Below, piece after piece: positions 1 through 10,200 of a stretch of 64,000 nt of DNA. The position numbers and the translations under genes are program-made. Positions within the stretch are counted from its first letter, which is position 1. Every line of letters begins with the position of its first letter. This stretch comes from Longimycelium tulufanense (lineage in GTDB: Bacteria > Actinomycetota > Actinomycetes > Mycobacteriales > Pseudonocardiaceae), in NCBI RefSeq assembly GCF_014645795.1, contig NZ_BMMK01000018.1, positions 1 through 64,000 on the forward strand. Reading direction: 5' to 3'. The notes beneath the pieces are model-generated. The model did no database searches. It was not told the DNA's origin and worked only from the letters and a program-made list of their open reading frames with translations.

Positions 1-15
1 TACGTCATACCTCCT
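1..15 (-). promoter_or_regulatory. Ribosome-binding-site-like sequence at left edge
   Basis: On the minus strand AGGAGG (15 to 10) is followed after one base by ATG (8 to 6), suggesting that a minus-strand gene divergent from ssb begins at or just beyond the window edge. The one-base spacing is too short for a normal start, so the true start may lie further out. Only two codons are visible and no product can be inferred. Confidence 0.3.
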
Positions 16-120
16 GGTCAGGAACCTACATAACCCCTGAGCCACAAAGTCTGACGCGCGACACGTTCCTGAGCGGAACGGGCGGCTGATCGCGGACGGG
101 TCACCCGATCTTGCGCGGAG

Positions 121-148
121 TTATCCACAGGGGCCTAAATGATCCACA
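121..148 (+). promoter_or_regulatory. Two DnaA-box-like 9-mers upstream of ssb
   Basis: TTATCCACA at 121-129 matches the classical DnaA box exactly, and TGATCCACA at 140-148 differs at one position. Both are in the same orientation, 19 bp apart, about 110-130 bp before the ssb start. The match is seen directly. That DnaA binds here or links ssb expression to replication is inference. This is not the origin: no dnaA or dnaN is nearby. Confidence 0.4.
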
Positions 149-254
149 GCTGGCGATCTTCTGTTGGTGCTGTGGTTGTGGCTGGTCGATCCTTGCGTTG
201 CGTCAGTGATCAACCCGGCGCCGGAGCGGGCGGCGGGGACCAGGAAGGAGCGAC

Positions 255-728
255 ATGAACGAAGTGACGGTGACGGTCATGGGCTACGTCAACAGCACGC
301 CAACGGAACGGCGGACCAGCGAGGGCAAGAAAGTGGTCAGCTTCTGGCTGGGCAACACCGAGCGACGGTTCGACCGCAACAGCGGCAAATGGGAGAACGG
401 CGACCGCCTCAGCGTCCGCGTGAGCTGCTGGCGCCGCCTCGCGGACGGGGTCGCCACCAGCCTCGCCAAAGGCGACCCGGTGCTCGTCACGGGTCGCCTG
501 TACAGCAGGAACTACCAGGTCGAAGGTCAGTGGCGGTCGGCAACCGAGCTGGACGCCCACGCCGTTGGACTCGACTTGGGGCGCTACGACGCACTACCGA
601 AAGGAGGTCCGCCCGCTGCTCGTCACGAGGACCCGCCCGGTAGTGCGGATCCCACCACGACACCGGAGGAAGCGGATCCGGCGAAGGAGGTGGGCACGCA
701 ACGCAAACTCGCACTGGTGGCGACCTGA
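255..728 (+). CDS. ssb: Single-stranded DNA-binding protein (second, SsbB-like paralogue)
   Basis: 157-residue protein with one OB-fold over about residues 1-110, including typical SSB segments (MGYVNSTPTERRT near the start, GDPVLVTGRLYSRNY in the middle). It should coat single-stranded DNA during replication, repair or recombination. The ATG is preceded by GGAAGGAG at five-base spacing. The C-terminal tail is short and ends in LALVAT. It lacks the acidic DDDIPF-type tip that recruits partner proteins in the housekeeping SSB, which suggests the secondary paralogue seen next to ettA in mycobacteria (Rv2478c). It is followed by a long intergenic region before ettA. Confidence 0.9.
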   Translation: MNEVTVTVMGYVNSTPTERRTSEGKKVVSFWLGNTERRFDRNSGKWENGDRLSVRVSCWRRLADGVATSLAKGDPVLVTGRLYSRNYQVEGQWRSATELDAHAVGLDLGRYDALPKGGPPAARHEDPPGSADPTTTPEEADPAKEVGTQRKLALVAT

Positions 729-1287
729 CCTGGTCGTCCCCATCCGTGCCCAACTCCGCAAGGGAGTCACGGGCACACGATCCGGCCCAGTCCAACTCTG
801 GGCCCTGTGACAAACAGCCATAAATCGGACACACGCGCTTGCTCACCAGCCTCGCATCCACGGCGCTCGGGTGCCCGGGAACCCGACGCCAGCGGAGCGA
901 CGTGATGGAGCGGCCAAGAACAAGACGCCAGGGCACTACGCGTAGGCACAGGGGTACGAGAGCCAGGCTCAAGGGAACGAGGGGACAGGGGTAACGAGGG
1001 CCTCAGGGAACAGATGAGGAGGGGAACAGCAGGGGACAGAGCCCAGTGGTGGCGATCAAGTAGCGCGACGACACGGCGTCCAGGACGCCGTCACTAACGA
1101 GAAGCGGACCCAGGGCCGGGTCACGCTGTCGACGGTCCGCCGACAGCGTCCGTCCGGGGTCGGACCGCGCGCCAGGAGCGGTCCGACCTCCCCGACCAGC
1201 CGGTTGACCAGTGACTTGCATCGCCTGATAGCGGGAGTGGGCCCACCGCGGTGCCCACCCAGAGCCCACCACTCTACGATCGCGGCC
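729..1287. other. Intergenic region ssb-ettA
   Basis: No gene is supported in these 559 bases. A perfect 7-bp inverted repeat (GGCCCAG at 784-790, CTGGGCC at 798-804, 7-nt loop) lies 56 bases after the ssb stop and may end its transcript. It has no T-run. The remainder presumably carries the ettA promoter, but I see no convincing hexamer pair. Confidence 0.4.
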
Positions 1288-2964
1288 ATGGCCGAGTTCA
1301 TCTACACCATGCGGAAGGTGCGCAAGGCGCACGGGGACAAGGTCATCCTCGATGACGTCACCCTCAGCTTCCTCCCCGGCGCGAAGATCGGCGTTGTCGG
1401 CCCGAATGGCGCAGGCAAGTCGAGCGTGCTGAAGATCATGGCGGGGCTCGACCAGCCGAACAACGGTGACGCCATCCTGTCGCCGGGGTACAGCGTGGGC
1501 ATCCTGCTGCAGGAGCCGCCGCTGAACGAGGACAAGACCGTCCTGGGCAATGTCCAGGAAGGGGTCGGCGAGATCAAGCAGAAGCTCGACCGGTTCAACG
1601 AGATCGCCGAGAAGATGGCGACCGACTACTCGGACGAGCTGATGGAGGAGATGGGCCGGCTTCAGGAGGAGCTGGACCACGCTGACGCGTGGGATCTGGA
1701 CTCCCAGCTGGAGCAGGCCATGGACGCGCTGCGCTGCCCGCAGGGGGACTCCGAGGTCAGGCACCTCTCCGGTGGGGAGCGGCGCCGGGTTGCGCTGTGC
1801 AAGCTGCTGCTGAGCAAGCCCGACCTGCTGTTGCTCGACGAGCCGACCAACCATTTGGACGCCGAGAGTGTGCTGTGGCTCGAGCAGCACCTCGCCCAGT
1901 ATCCGGGCGCGGTGCTGGCAGTGACGCACGACCGCTACTTCCTGGACAACGTGGCCCAGTGGATCCTGGAGCTGGACCGCGGCCGCGCCTACCCCTACGA
2001 GGGCAACTACTCCACGTATCTGGAGAAGAAGGCCGAGCGGCTGGCGGTGCAGGGCCGTAAGGACCAGAAGCTGCAGAAGCGCCTGAAGGAGGAGCTGGCC
2101 TGGGTCCGCTCCAACGCCAAGGCGCGCCAGGCCAAGTCCAAGGCCCGGTTGCAGCGGTACGAGGAGATGGCCGCCGAGGCCGAGAAGACCCGCAAGCTCG
2201 ACTTCGAGGAGATCCAGATCCCGCCGGGGCCGCGGCTGGGCCAGGTGGTCGTCGAGGTGGAGAACCTGCGCAAGGGCTTCGACGACCGGCAGCTGATCGA
2301 CGGGCTGTCGTTCAGCCTGCCCCGCAACGGCATCGTGGGCGTGATCGGGCCGAACGGCGTCGGGAAGACGACGCTGTTCAAGACGATCGTCGGGCTGGAG
2401 CAGCCGGACAGCGGCTCGGTCCGGGTCGGCGAGACGGTGAAGCTGTCCTACGTCGACCAGAACCGGGCCGGGATCGACCCGAACAAGACGGTCTGGGAGG
2501 TCGTCTCGGAGGGCCTGGACCACATCAACGTGGGCCAGGTCGAGATGCCGTCCCGCGCCTACGTCAGCGCCTTCGGGTTCAAGGGCCCGGACCAGCAGAA
2601 GCCGGCCGGAGTGCTCTCCGGTGGTGAGCGCAACCGGCTGAACCTGGCGCTGACGCTCAAGATCGGTGGCAACCTGATCCTGCTGGACGAGCCGACCAAC
2701 GACCTGGACGTGGAGACCCTGGGGTCGCTGGAGAACGCGCTGGAGCAGTTCCCCGGCTGCGCCGTGGTCATCTCCCACGACCGGTGGTTCCTGGACCGGG
2801 TGGCAACGCACATCCTGGCCTGGGAGGGCACCGAGGAGAACCCGGCCCAGTGGTTCTGGTTCGAGGGCAACTTCGAGGGTTACGAGAAGAACAAGGTGGA
2901 GCGGCTCGGCCCGGAAGCGGCCCGGCCGCACCGGGTGACCTACCGCAAGCTGACACGGGACTGA
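1288..2964 (+). CDS. ettA: Energy-dependent translational throttle protein EttA (ABC-F ATPase)
   Basis: 558-residue soluble ABC-F protein with two ATP-binding cassettes and no membrane domain. It binds the ribosomal E site and gates early elongation according to ATP/ADP ratio. Visible motifs: Walker A GPNGAGKSS and later GPNGVGKTT, signatures LSGGERRRV and LSGGERNRL, Walker B LLLLDEPTNHLD and LILLDEPTNDLD. A charged linker lies between the cassettes. The start MAEFIYTMRKVRKAHGDK matches the family N-terminus, so I use ATG 1288 rather than the in-frame extension upstream. No clear Shine-Dalgarno is visible. Length is normal for EttA. The gene ends 15 bases before the next gene. Confidence 0.96.
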   Translation: MAEFIYTMRKVRKAHGDKVILDDVTLSFLPGAKIGVVGPNGAGKSSVLKIMAGLDQPNNGDAILSPGYSVGILLQEPPLNEDKTVLGNVQEGVGEIKQKLDRFNEIAEKMATDYSDELMEEMGRLQEELDHADAWDLDSQLEQAMDALRCPQGDSEVRHLSGGERRRVALCKLLLSKPDLLLLDEPTNHLDAESVLWLEQHLAQYPGAVLAVTHDRYFLDNVAQWILELDRGRAYPYEGNYSTYLEKKAERLAVQGRKDQKLQKRLKEELAWVRSNAKARQAKSKARLQRYEEMAAEAEKTRKLDFEEIQIPPGPRLGQVVVEVENLRKGFDDRQLIDGLSFSLPRNGIVGVIGPNGVGKTTLFKTIVGLEQPDSGSVRVGETVKLSYVDQNRAGIDPNKTVWEVVSEGLDHINVGQVEMPSRAYVSAFGFKGPDQQKPAGVLSGGERNRLNLALTLKIGGNLILLDEPTNDLDVETLGSLENALEQFPGCAVVISHDRWFLDRVATHILAWEGTEENPAQWFWFEGNFEGYEKNKVERLGPEAARPHRVTYRKLTRD

Positions 2965-2979
2965 GCGGAGCAGCCGACG

Positions 2980-5900
2980 GTGGCGGCCAGGGGCGTGGCG
3001 CCGACGGAGGACGAGGCGGGCGAGCTGTTCGAGCCCGCCTGGCGCCTGCGGTGGCGCGCGCCCGAGCTGGCCATGGTGCTCGCCGACCGGGCCGGCCGGA
3101 CCGCCATGCTGCGCCGGGACGAAACCACCCGGCTGCGGGCGGAACTGCTGGCGGTCTTCGCGCTCAACCGCCTCGGCCGCGGCGTGCTGGCCGCCGAGCG
3201 TGCGGTGGTCGCGCTGCGCGCGGCCGAGGCGGAGCGGGAGACCGAGCTGGCCCGGCTGCTCCGGGTGGAGCTGGCCTACTGCGCGCGGGCGGCGGGGGCG
3301 CCGCTGACGGGGTTCGGCGTGCTCCGGCCGGTGCTGGCCGACGACGACGTCCCGACCGGACTGCGCGCCGCCGCCCTGGTGCAGCTCGCCGAGTGCATGG
3401 CGCACCTGGGTCGCGGCGGGGAGCTGATCGACTCACTGCACGAGGCGGACCGGCTGTACCGGGACGACGAGCAGCTGGACCACGACGTGCGGGTGCTGGT
3501 CCGCGGCCAGCTCCGGGCGGTGGCCGCCGCCCACCACCGGCGTTGGGGCGACCCCGATGCGGCCGCGGACGCCGCGCGGGACGGCCTCGCCCTGCTCGCC
3601 GAGCTCCGCGCGCCGGAGAGCGATGCCGGGCTGGTCAGCGGCCGCCTGACGGTGGAACTCGTGTGCGCGTCCCTGGACGCCGACCAGCCCGACGACGCCC
3701 TGGCGGCCGCCGCACCGGTCCTCGACCGGCCGGTGCGGGCGCCAGCCGCCGAGCCGGTTGGCTGGACCCGGGTGGCCCTGGCGACCCGGCTGCACCTGCC
3801 CGCGGGTGAGTCGGCCGAGGCGAGCGATCTGCTCCGCGACGCCGCCGACAGCGCGCAGCGCCACCAACTTGACCCGCTCCTTGCGGAGAGCCTGATCTCT
3901 CTCTCGCACGTACACGAGAGCGCGGGCGATCTCGGGGAGGCGTTGTCCTGCCTGCGCACCGCCTACCGGGCGGAGCGGCGCCGGCAGCGTGCCGTGCACT
4001 CGGTACGGGTGCGTCTGGCCGAGGAGTTCGCGGCCATGCGCAAGGAATTCACCGCGCTGCGAGGCGAACCCGCCGGGCTGCGCGGCCAGGTGGCAACGCT
4101 GCTCCGACCCCGGGAGACCGGCAAGGGGAGGGCTTGGTCCAGCGGGCAGGCCGCCAACCTCGGCCGCACCGGCGAACCCACCTCCCCGGGAACTCACGGC
4201 CCGCCGGTCCCATTCGCCCGCTCGGCCAAGTCCGGTCCAACCGGTGGGGAGTACACGGGCGACGATTCGCCGGGCGAGTCGCGCACGGAAGCGCGGCTCA
4301 CGCCGCTCTGGCCGGGCCTGGGTGTGTCGAGCCACACCGAGCGGCCCGGCCGGGACACCGGAGCGAGCGTGCTTCGCTCCACCCCCGCCGAGGCCACGCC
4401 GACGGCCTCGGATTCCGCGGTCGCGGCGGACTCGCCGGGTCTCCCGGCACGGGCCTTTGACCTCCTTGCCTTCGGGCCCTCCGCGAAGGCGGGCGGGCAC
4501 TCCGAAGCAGCCGCGACGGGCGGGCGGCGCCGGCGCCGCCCACCATGGGAGGACGAGCCGCAGGCTCGTGCCGCGGCCGCCGAGCCTCCCGGGGCGGACC
4601 GGCCGGCGACCGGGGCCCCGGACGACAGTGCCAGGGTGGGCGGAAGCATGGCTGGTTCCGGATCGGCGGCAATCCCGTTGGTCGGTGCGTTGCCCGCGGA
4701 AACGTCGGGCACCGACGAGGAAGCACCGGCGGCTGGTGGGGAATGGCAGGTGGTACCCCGCCGACAGGGAGGCCGTCGGCGCCGCAAGGACGACCCGGAC
4801 GAGGACGAGGCGACCACGCTCGGCCCGCCCGACCTACCGGCAGCGGCCGGCAGCGCCCTGAGCATGCTCCTGCAACCACGGCCCGGACCGGACGACAAGC
4901 CGGCCATCGGGCCGGTGCCAGCCGAGCGGGCCGGGCCGAGCCCGGGCCGTCACCGCAGCATCGAGGAGCGGCCACCGGGCGTGGACGACACCTCGGTCGG
5001 GTCGGAGGGCCGGCTCGCCGCGGAGTCGCTCAACGCGCGGGAGGAGTTGAGCGACGAGGGCTACGTCGGGAAACGCCGGGCCCGCTCGGCGGACGAGGCC
5101 CCGGCCACGACGTGGTCCATTCCTCTGGGGGACAAGCCCGCGGGTGCCAACAGGCCATGGGATGAACCGACCGGGCGGCGGGCACGCCGTGCAGCGGCTG
5201 AGACCGAGCATTCACCCTCCTATGACCCACTTCTGGGACCGCTTCCGATCGGCGAGTCGGGGCCGAAGCCGCCGCTGGCGAAGGAGGACATCCCATCGGG
5301 AACAGGCTTGGCGGGAGGGCTCGGCGACTCGGATCCGCTTTCGGCCGCGGGGGTCCGCGACGCATCCGTGTCGGAGCTCGCGGGTCTGGGGTCGCGGCCG
5401 CCTTCCGAACGAGATGCTGGGGCGGAACTCTCGGTGCGGGCTACCGGGCCGGGATCCCCGCGCGGTGACGCCCCCGCGGGAGGCTCCTCGCTCGACGGCG
5501 ATCCGACCGGGTCGGGCAAGGAGCGCCCCGGGCTGGTGCCGGGGTTGCCGGGATCCGGTGCACAACGCCGGCCGGATCCGTACCCGGGGCCGCCGCCGGT
5601 CCCGCCCACACCGGAACCAGAACCGGTGCCGCCAACCCCGGAGCCGTCGCCGATTCCGCCGATGCCGGAACCCTCCCCGATCCCCCCGTCGCCCGAGCCG
5701 ACCCCGGTGCCGCCGACGGAGCCCCGCCCCCTTCCGGAGCCGGAGTCCGCACCGAAATCCACGTCCTCGCTGCCGCTGGACATGGCGGCGGTGCGTTCGA
5801 CCGACCCGCGGGAGCTGGTCGCCCAGCTGATGGCGGCGGTCGCGCACAGCGAGCGGGAGGAGCGGGACGACGAGACGGCGGCACGCACCACCGGCGGGAC

Positions 5901-6636
5901 CACCCCGGCCACCGCGGGTGACTCGCGGTCGTCCAGCTCGGCCGAGCAGTCGTTGGGCGGCGCCCGAGCCGCCGCGGTGTCCGAGGGCAGGCGGAGGAGG
6001 GAGGTCGAGCAGGAGGCCATCGAGTCGGCTTCCCGGAGCAGACATCTGGAACCGGTCCGATCCGACCCCACCCGTGCCGAACCGGACCTGCCCGCGAACG
6101 CCAAGCTCGCCGACCTGCTTGCCGAGGCGATGGCGGCCTACGAGGCGACGCGCCGGGAGCACCCGGAGATGGACGGGTTCGACACCGCGCGGTCTGATCG
6201 CGGTGCGGATCAGTCATGGAACAAGCCGGCGTCAGCCCATCGAGAGGATGTCGCCACGGCTGCCGAAGCCGGCACGGAAACGGACGGCACGGAGGGCCGG
6301 GAGACCGACGAGGAACGCACGCTGCCCCGCACCGCCCCGTTGGTGGCCGAGGAATCATCGCTGCTCGTCCCCTCGACGCCCAGTGGCATCGATCCACTCG
6401 ACTGGCGCGTGCGGCCCAACGCGCCCGCGGTCTCGTTCGACGCCGACCCGCTGGATCCGGACGCAACCCCGCCCACCGGCCTGCCCCCGCTCACCGCCGT
6501 CGACGAGCAGCGGTTCCGCCCCGGTCTGCTGGACGGTCCGCAGCTGTCCGACCGGGTCGGCCGGCACGGCCTCGCCGACGCACCCTCCGACGACGTGTGG
6601 ACGCCGCCGGACACCCGCCGCTCACACGGCCGCTAG
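2980..6636 (+). CDS. Large uncharacterised protein: TPR-like N-terminus plus long disordered tail
   Basis: 1218 residues, GTG start with GCGGAG nine bases upstream, only 15 bases after ettA, so probably co-transcribed. Residues about 1-360 are Ala/Leu/Arg-rich amphipathic helices of TPR-like character. The rest is low-complexity, charged and proline-rich, with a run of PPTPEPEP / PSPIPP repeats at about residues 868-927. Short ordered islands appear near the C-terminus: a helix around residue 930 (DPRELVAQLMAAVAHSE), one around 1040 (AKLADLLAEAMAAYEATRRE), and a DPLDWRVRPNAP segment near 1140. No signal peptide, membrane segment or catalytic motif is seen. I do not recognise the family. The architecture suggests a scaffold or adaptor, but this is inference. 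Confidence 0.75.
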   Translation: MAARGVAPTEDEAGELFEPAWRLRWRAPELAMVLADRAGRTAMLRRDETTRLRAELLAVFALNRLGRGVLAAERAVVALRAAEAERETELARLLRVELAYCARAAGAPLTGFGVLRPVLADDDVPTGLRAAALVQLAECMAHLGRGGELIDSLHEADRLYRDDEQLDHDVRVLVRGQLRAVAAAHHRRWGDPDAAADAARDGLALLAELRAPESDAGLVSGRLTVELVCASLDADQPDDALAAAAPVLDRPVRAPAAEPVGWTRVALATRLHLPAGESAEASDLLRDAADSAQRHQLDPLLAESLISLSHVHESAGDLGEALSCLRTAYRAERRRQRAVHSVRVRLAEEFAAMRKEFTALRGEPAGLRGQVATLLRPRETGKGRAWSSGQAANLGRTGEPTSPGTHGPPVPFARSAKSGPTGGEYTGDDSPGESRTEARLTPLWPGLGVSSHTERPGRDTGASVLRSTPAEATPTASDSAVAADSPGLPARAFDLLAFGPSAKAGGHSEAAATGGRRRRRPPWEDEPQARAAAAEPPGADRPATGAPDDSARVGGSMAGSGSAAIPLVGALPAETSGTDEEAPAAGGEWQVVPRRQGGRRRRKDDPDEDEATTLGPPDLPAAAGSALSMLLQPRPGPDDKPAIGPVPAERAGPSPGRHRSIEERPPGVDDTSVGSEGRLAAESLNAREELSDEGYVGKRRARSADEAPATTWSIPLGDKPAGANRPWDEPTGRRARRAAAETEHSPSYDPLLGPLPIGESGPKPPLAKEDIPSGTGLAGGLGDSDPLSAAGVRDASVSELAGLGSRPPSERDAGAELSVRATGPGSPRGDAPAGGSSLDGDPTGSGKERPGLVPGLPGSGAQRRPDPYPGPPPVPPTPEPEPVPPTPEPSPIPPMPEPSPIPPSPEPTPVPPTEPRPLPEPESAPKSTSSLPLDMAAVRSTDPRELVAQLMAAVAHSEREERDDETAARTTGGTTPATAGDSRSSSSAEQSLGGARAAAVSEGRRRREVEQEAIESASRSRHLEPVRSDPTRAEPDLPANAKLADLLAEAMAAYEATRREHPEMDGFDTARSDRGADQSWNKPASAHREDVATAAEAGTETDGTEGRETDEERTLPRTAPLVAEESSLLVPSTPSGIDPLDWRVRPNAPAVSFDADPLDPDATPPTGLPPLTAVDEQRFRPGLLDGPQLSDRVGRHGLADAPSDDVWTPPDTRRSHGR

Positions 6637-7255
6637 CGATGCGTTTTTGCGCTGGGGAGGATGAATCGTCGTAACCGCGGGCTTCCGACGGACAAGTCGT
6701 TCGGGGTGGGGTGGATCTCTTCGCGCATCGTTGGGGCGGTTCGGGCTGAGACCGAGCTGTCTCGGATGAGGCCCCATGTCCACAGTGGACGGATTGGATG
6801 ATGCAGTGGGGTTGCGGCCACTCGATTCCGCGGAAACGGGGCCCGGTTGTTGCGTCGATCCGGATGATCCGCCCGAGGGTCGGTCACGCGCGAAGATGCG
6901 GCAAGGTACCCGCCGCCGCGCGTGCGCGTGGGAGGAAAACCGCACCCGCGGCGATCTTGGTCGTAGCGAAAGCTCATGATCGAAAGATGTGACGGAGTAC
7001 TCAACGGCGGCTTCCGGTCAGCCAGCGGCCCGCGTGTCGCGGGGGCGTTTCGTCCTCGGCGTCGGGGTACCCGCCAGTAGCCGGACGGCGGGATCGGTCC
7101 CGTGGTTGATTCCCGCCGGCTGCTCGGGGCCCCACATCAAAAAACCGCAGGCCCGAGCCTCCGACCGGCCCCCGATCACCGACCGGGGATGGTTAGGGTT
7201 GAAGGTGGTCCTGGCACAGCGGCGTGCCGGAGAACGCGTGGAGCTACCTGTAACG
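6637..7255. other. Long leader region upstream of the glutamate dehydrogenase gene
   Basis: About 620 bases without a supported gene, although the dehydrogenase frame stays open back to 6989. Contains a 6-bp dyad (GTCCACAGTGGAC, 6778-6790) and a possible bulged hairpin (7122-7131 with 7150-7158) whose loop has an A6 run. No riboswitch class is recognised. Confidence 0.35.
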
Positions 7256-10200
7256 ATGACCTCACTCTCGGCGAGCGCAGCCCCGTCCCGAAACGAACGC
7301 AGCACCGCACCCGACCAACCGTTCGAGCAGGCTCGTGACCACCTGCTGAGCCGGGCCGCGCAGGCGGCTCCGGAGCTGGCCGACCTGGTCGAGCTCTACT
7401 ACCGGCACGTCCCGGCCGACGAGATCGCCCACGACGAGCCCGCCGACCTGATCGGCGCGGTGCGCTCGCACCACGGGCTCGCCGGGTCGCGGGTGCCCGG
7501 CCGGCCGGCGGTCCGGGTGTTCAACCCCAGCCGCGCCGAGGACGGCTGGCGGTGCCCGGCCACCGCGATCCAGGTCGTCACCGACGACATGCCGTACCTG
7601 GTCGACTCCGTGGCCGCCGAGCTGGCCCGCAAGGGCGTGCAGGTCCAGCGCGTGGTGCACCCCATCGTCGTGGTGCGCCGGGACGTCGCTGGCGGCCTGC
7701 GCGGGGTGTTGCCGCACGCCGACCCGGAGGAGCCGCCGGCCGACGCGCTCGTCGAGTCGTGGATGCTCATCGAGGTCGACCTGATCAGCGACCCCGAGCG
7801 TGCCCGCGAGCTGGAGCACCGCCTGCTGTCGGTGATCAACGACGTCCGCGAGGTCGTCGAGGACAGCGAGAAGATGTCCAGCACCGCGCTGTCGCTGGCC
7901 GACGCCCTGGAGCAGGCTCCGCCGCCGCTGCCGGAGGACGAGGTCTCCGACGGCGCGGCACTGCTGCGGTGGCTGGCCGACGGCCACTTCACCTTCCTCG
8001 GCTACCGCCACTACGAGCTGGTCGACGACTCCGACAGCGGCGACAAGGCGTTGCGTGCCGTTCTCGCCTCGGGCCTGGGCGTGTTGCGCCGGGACAGCCT
8101 GGCCGCGCGCAGCTTCATCACCGGTCCGGACGTCGCCGCGCAGGCGTTCTCACCCCAACTGCTGGTCCTGACCCAGGCGAGCGCTCCCTCCACCGTGCAC
8201 CGGCCCGTCTACCCCTACTACGTGGGCGTGAAGACCTTCGACGCCAACGGGAAGGTGACCGGCGAGCATCGCTTTCTGGGCGTGTTCACCACCTCGGCGT
8301 TGCACGAGGACGTCATGGACATTCCGGTGGTGGAGCGGCGGGTGCGTGAGGTGATCCACCGCGCCGGCTTCCCGCTGGAGTCCTACTCGGGCCAGCGGAT
8401 GCTGGAGGTGATCCAGAACTACCCGCGCACCGAGCTGTTCTCCACCGACCCGGAGTCCCTCTACGCCACCACCACCGGTGTGCTGTCCCTGGCGGAGCGG
8501 CGCAAGCTGCGGCTGTTCATGCGTCGCGACCCCTACGGTCGGTTCTTCTCCTGCCTGGTCTACCTGCCGCGAGACCGTTACACCACGGCGACCCGGCTGA
8601 AGATGCAGGACGTCCTGCTCGCCGAGCTGCAGGGCACGTCGCTGGAGTACAGCGCGCGGATCGGCGAGTCGACCCTGGCCCGCGTGCACTTCACCGTGCA
8701 CACCGACCCCGGGCAGCGGGTGGAGCCGGACACCACGGCCATCCAGAACAAGCTGGCCGCCGCCGTGCGCAGCTGGGACGACCACATGATCGACGCCGTC
8801 CAGGCCGAGCAGGAGGCCGCGGCCGACGGGACGGCGCCAGTGAGCGGGGAGTCCGCCACCGAGCTGGGCCAGCGCTACGCGCGGCTGTTCCCGGAGGCCT
8901 ACAAGGAGGACTTCGGCGCCGCCGAGGGACTGGCCGACCTGCGCCGGCTGCAGCGCCTGTCCGGCCCGGGCGATCTGGCCATGCATCTCTATGCACCGAG
9001 CGGCGAGGAGTCGCCCGAGCGTCGGTTCAAGCTGTACCTGGCCGGGGGGCGGGTGACGCTGTCCGCGGTGTTGCCGATGCTGCAGCGGACGGGTGTGGAG
9101 GTCGTCGACGAACGCCCGTACGAGGTGATGCGCGACGACGACGTCCAGTGCTGGATCTACGACTTCGGCCTGCGCCTGGAGAAGGTGGCGCTGGACTTCC
9201 TGTCCGCGCAACCGGATCCGGAGAAGGCGCGGATCTGGTTCCAGGACGCCTTCGCCGCCGTCTGGCGCGGTGAGGCCGAGATCGACCGCTTCAACGCCCT
9301 GGTGCTGCGCGCCGGGCTCACCTGGCGGCAGGCCGCTCTGCTCCGCGCCTACGCCAAGTACCTGCGACAGGCGCGCACGCCCTACAGCCAGGACTACATC
9401 GAGGACGCCATCCTCGGGCACACCGAGATCGCCGTCGCCCTGGTGCGGTTGTTCGAGACCCGGTTCGACCCGCAGCTGTCGGCCCAGACCCGCACCAGCC
9501 GCGGCGAGGCGTTGCTGGACCGGATCACGCGGATGATCGACGAGGTCACCAGCCTCGACGCCGACCGCATCCTGCGCAGCTACCTGACGCTGGTGCGGGC
9601 CACGCTGCGGACGAACTACTACGTGCGCGACGCCGAGGGCCGGCCGCGCCAGTTCCTGTCGTTCAAGCTGGACCCGCAGGCCGTTCCGGACCTGCCCGAG
9701 CCGCGGCCCCGGTTCGAGATCTTCGTGTACTCCCCGCGTGTGGAGGGCGTGCACCTGCGGTTCGGCCCGGTGGCACGGGGCGGGCTGCGCTGGTCGGACC
9801 GCCGGGAGGACTTCCGCACCGAGATCCTGGGCCTGGTCAAGGCGCAGGCGGTGAAGAACGCGGTGATCGTGCCGGTCGGGGCCAAGGGCGGCTTCGTGGT
9901 GAAGAGACCGGTCCCGCCGACCGGTGACCCGTCCGTCGACCGGGAGAACTGGTGGAAGGAGGGCATCGCCTGCTACCGGATGTTCATCTCCGGCCTGCTC
10001 GACCTGACCGACAACATGTCGGGCGGTCAGATCGTGCCGGCCCGGCAGGTGGTCCGGCACGACGGCGACGACGCCTACCTGGTGGTCGCCGCGGACAAGG
10101 GCACGGCCACCTTCTCCGACATCGCCAACGAGGTGGCGGCCTCCTACGGGTTCTGGCTGGGTGACGCCTTCGCCTCTGGTGGCTCGGTGGGCTACGACCA

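Noticed and set aside
121-148. Replication origin
   Set aside because: Only two box-like 9-mers, no AT-rich unwinding region and no dnaA/dnaN neighbourhood.
1003-3405. 800-codon minus-strand open frame opposite ettA
   Set aside because: Antisense artefact of high GC. EttA on the plus strand has all ABC-F motifs.
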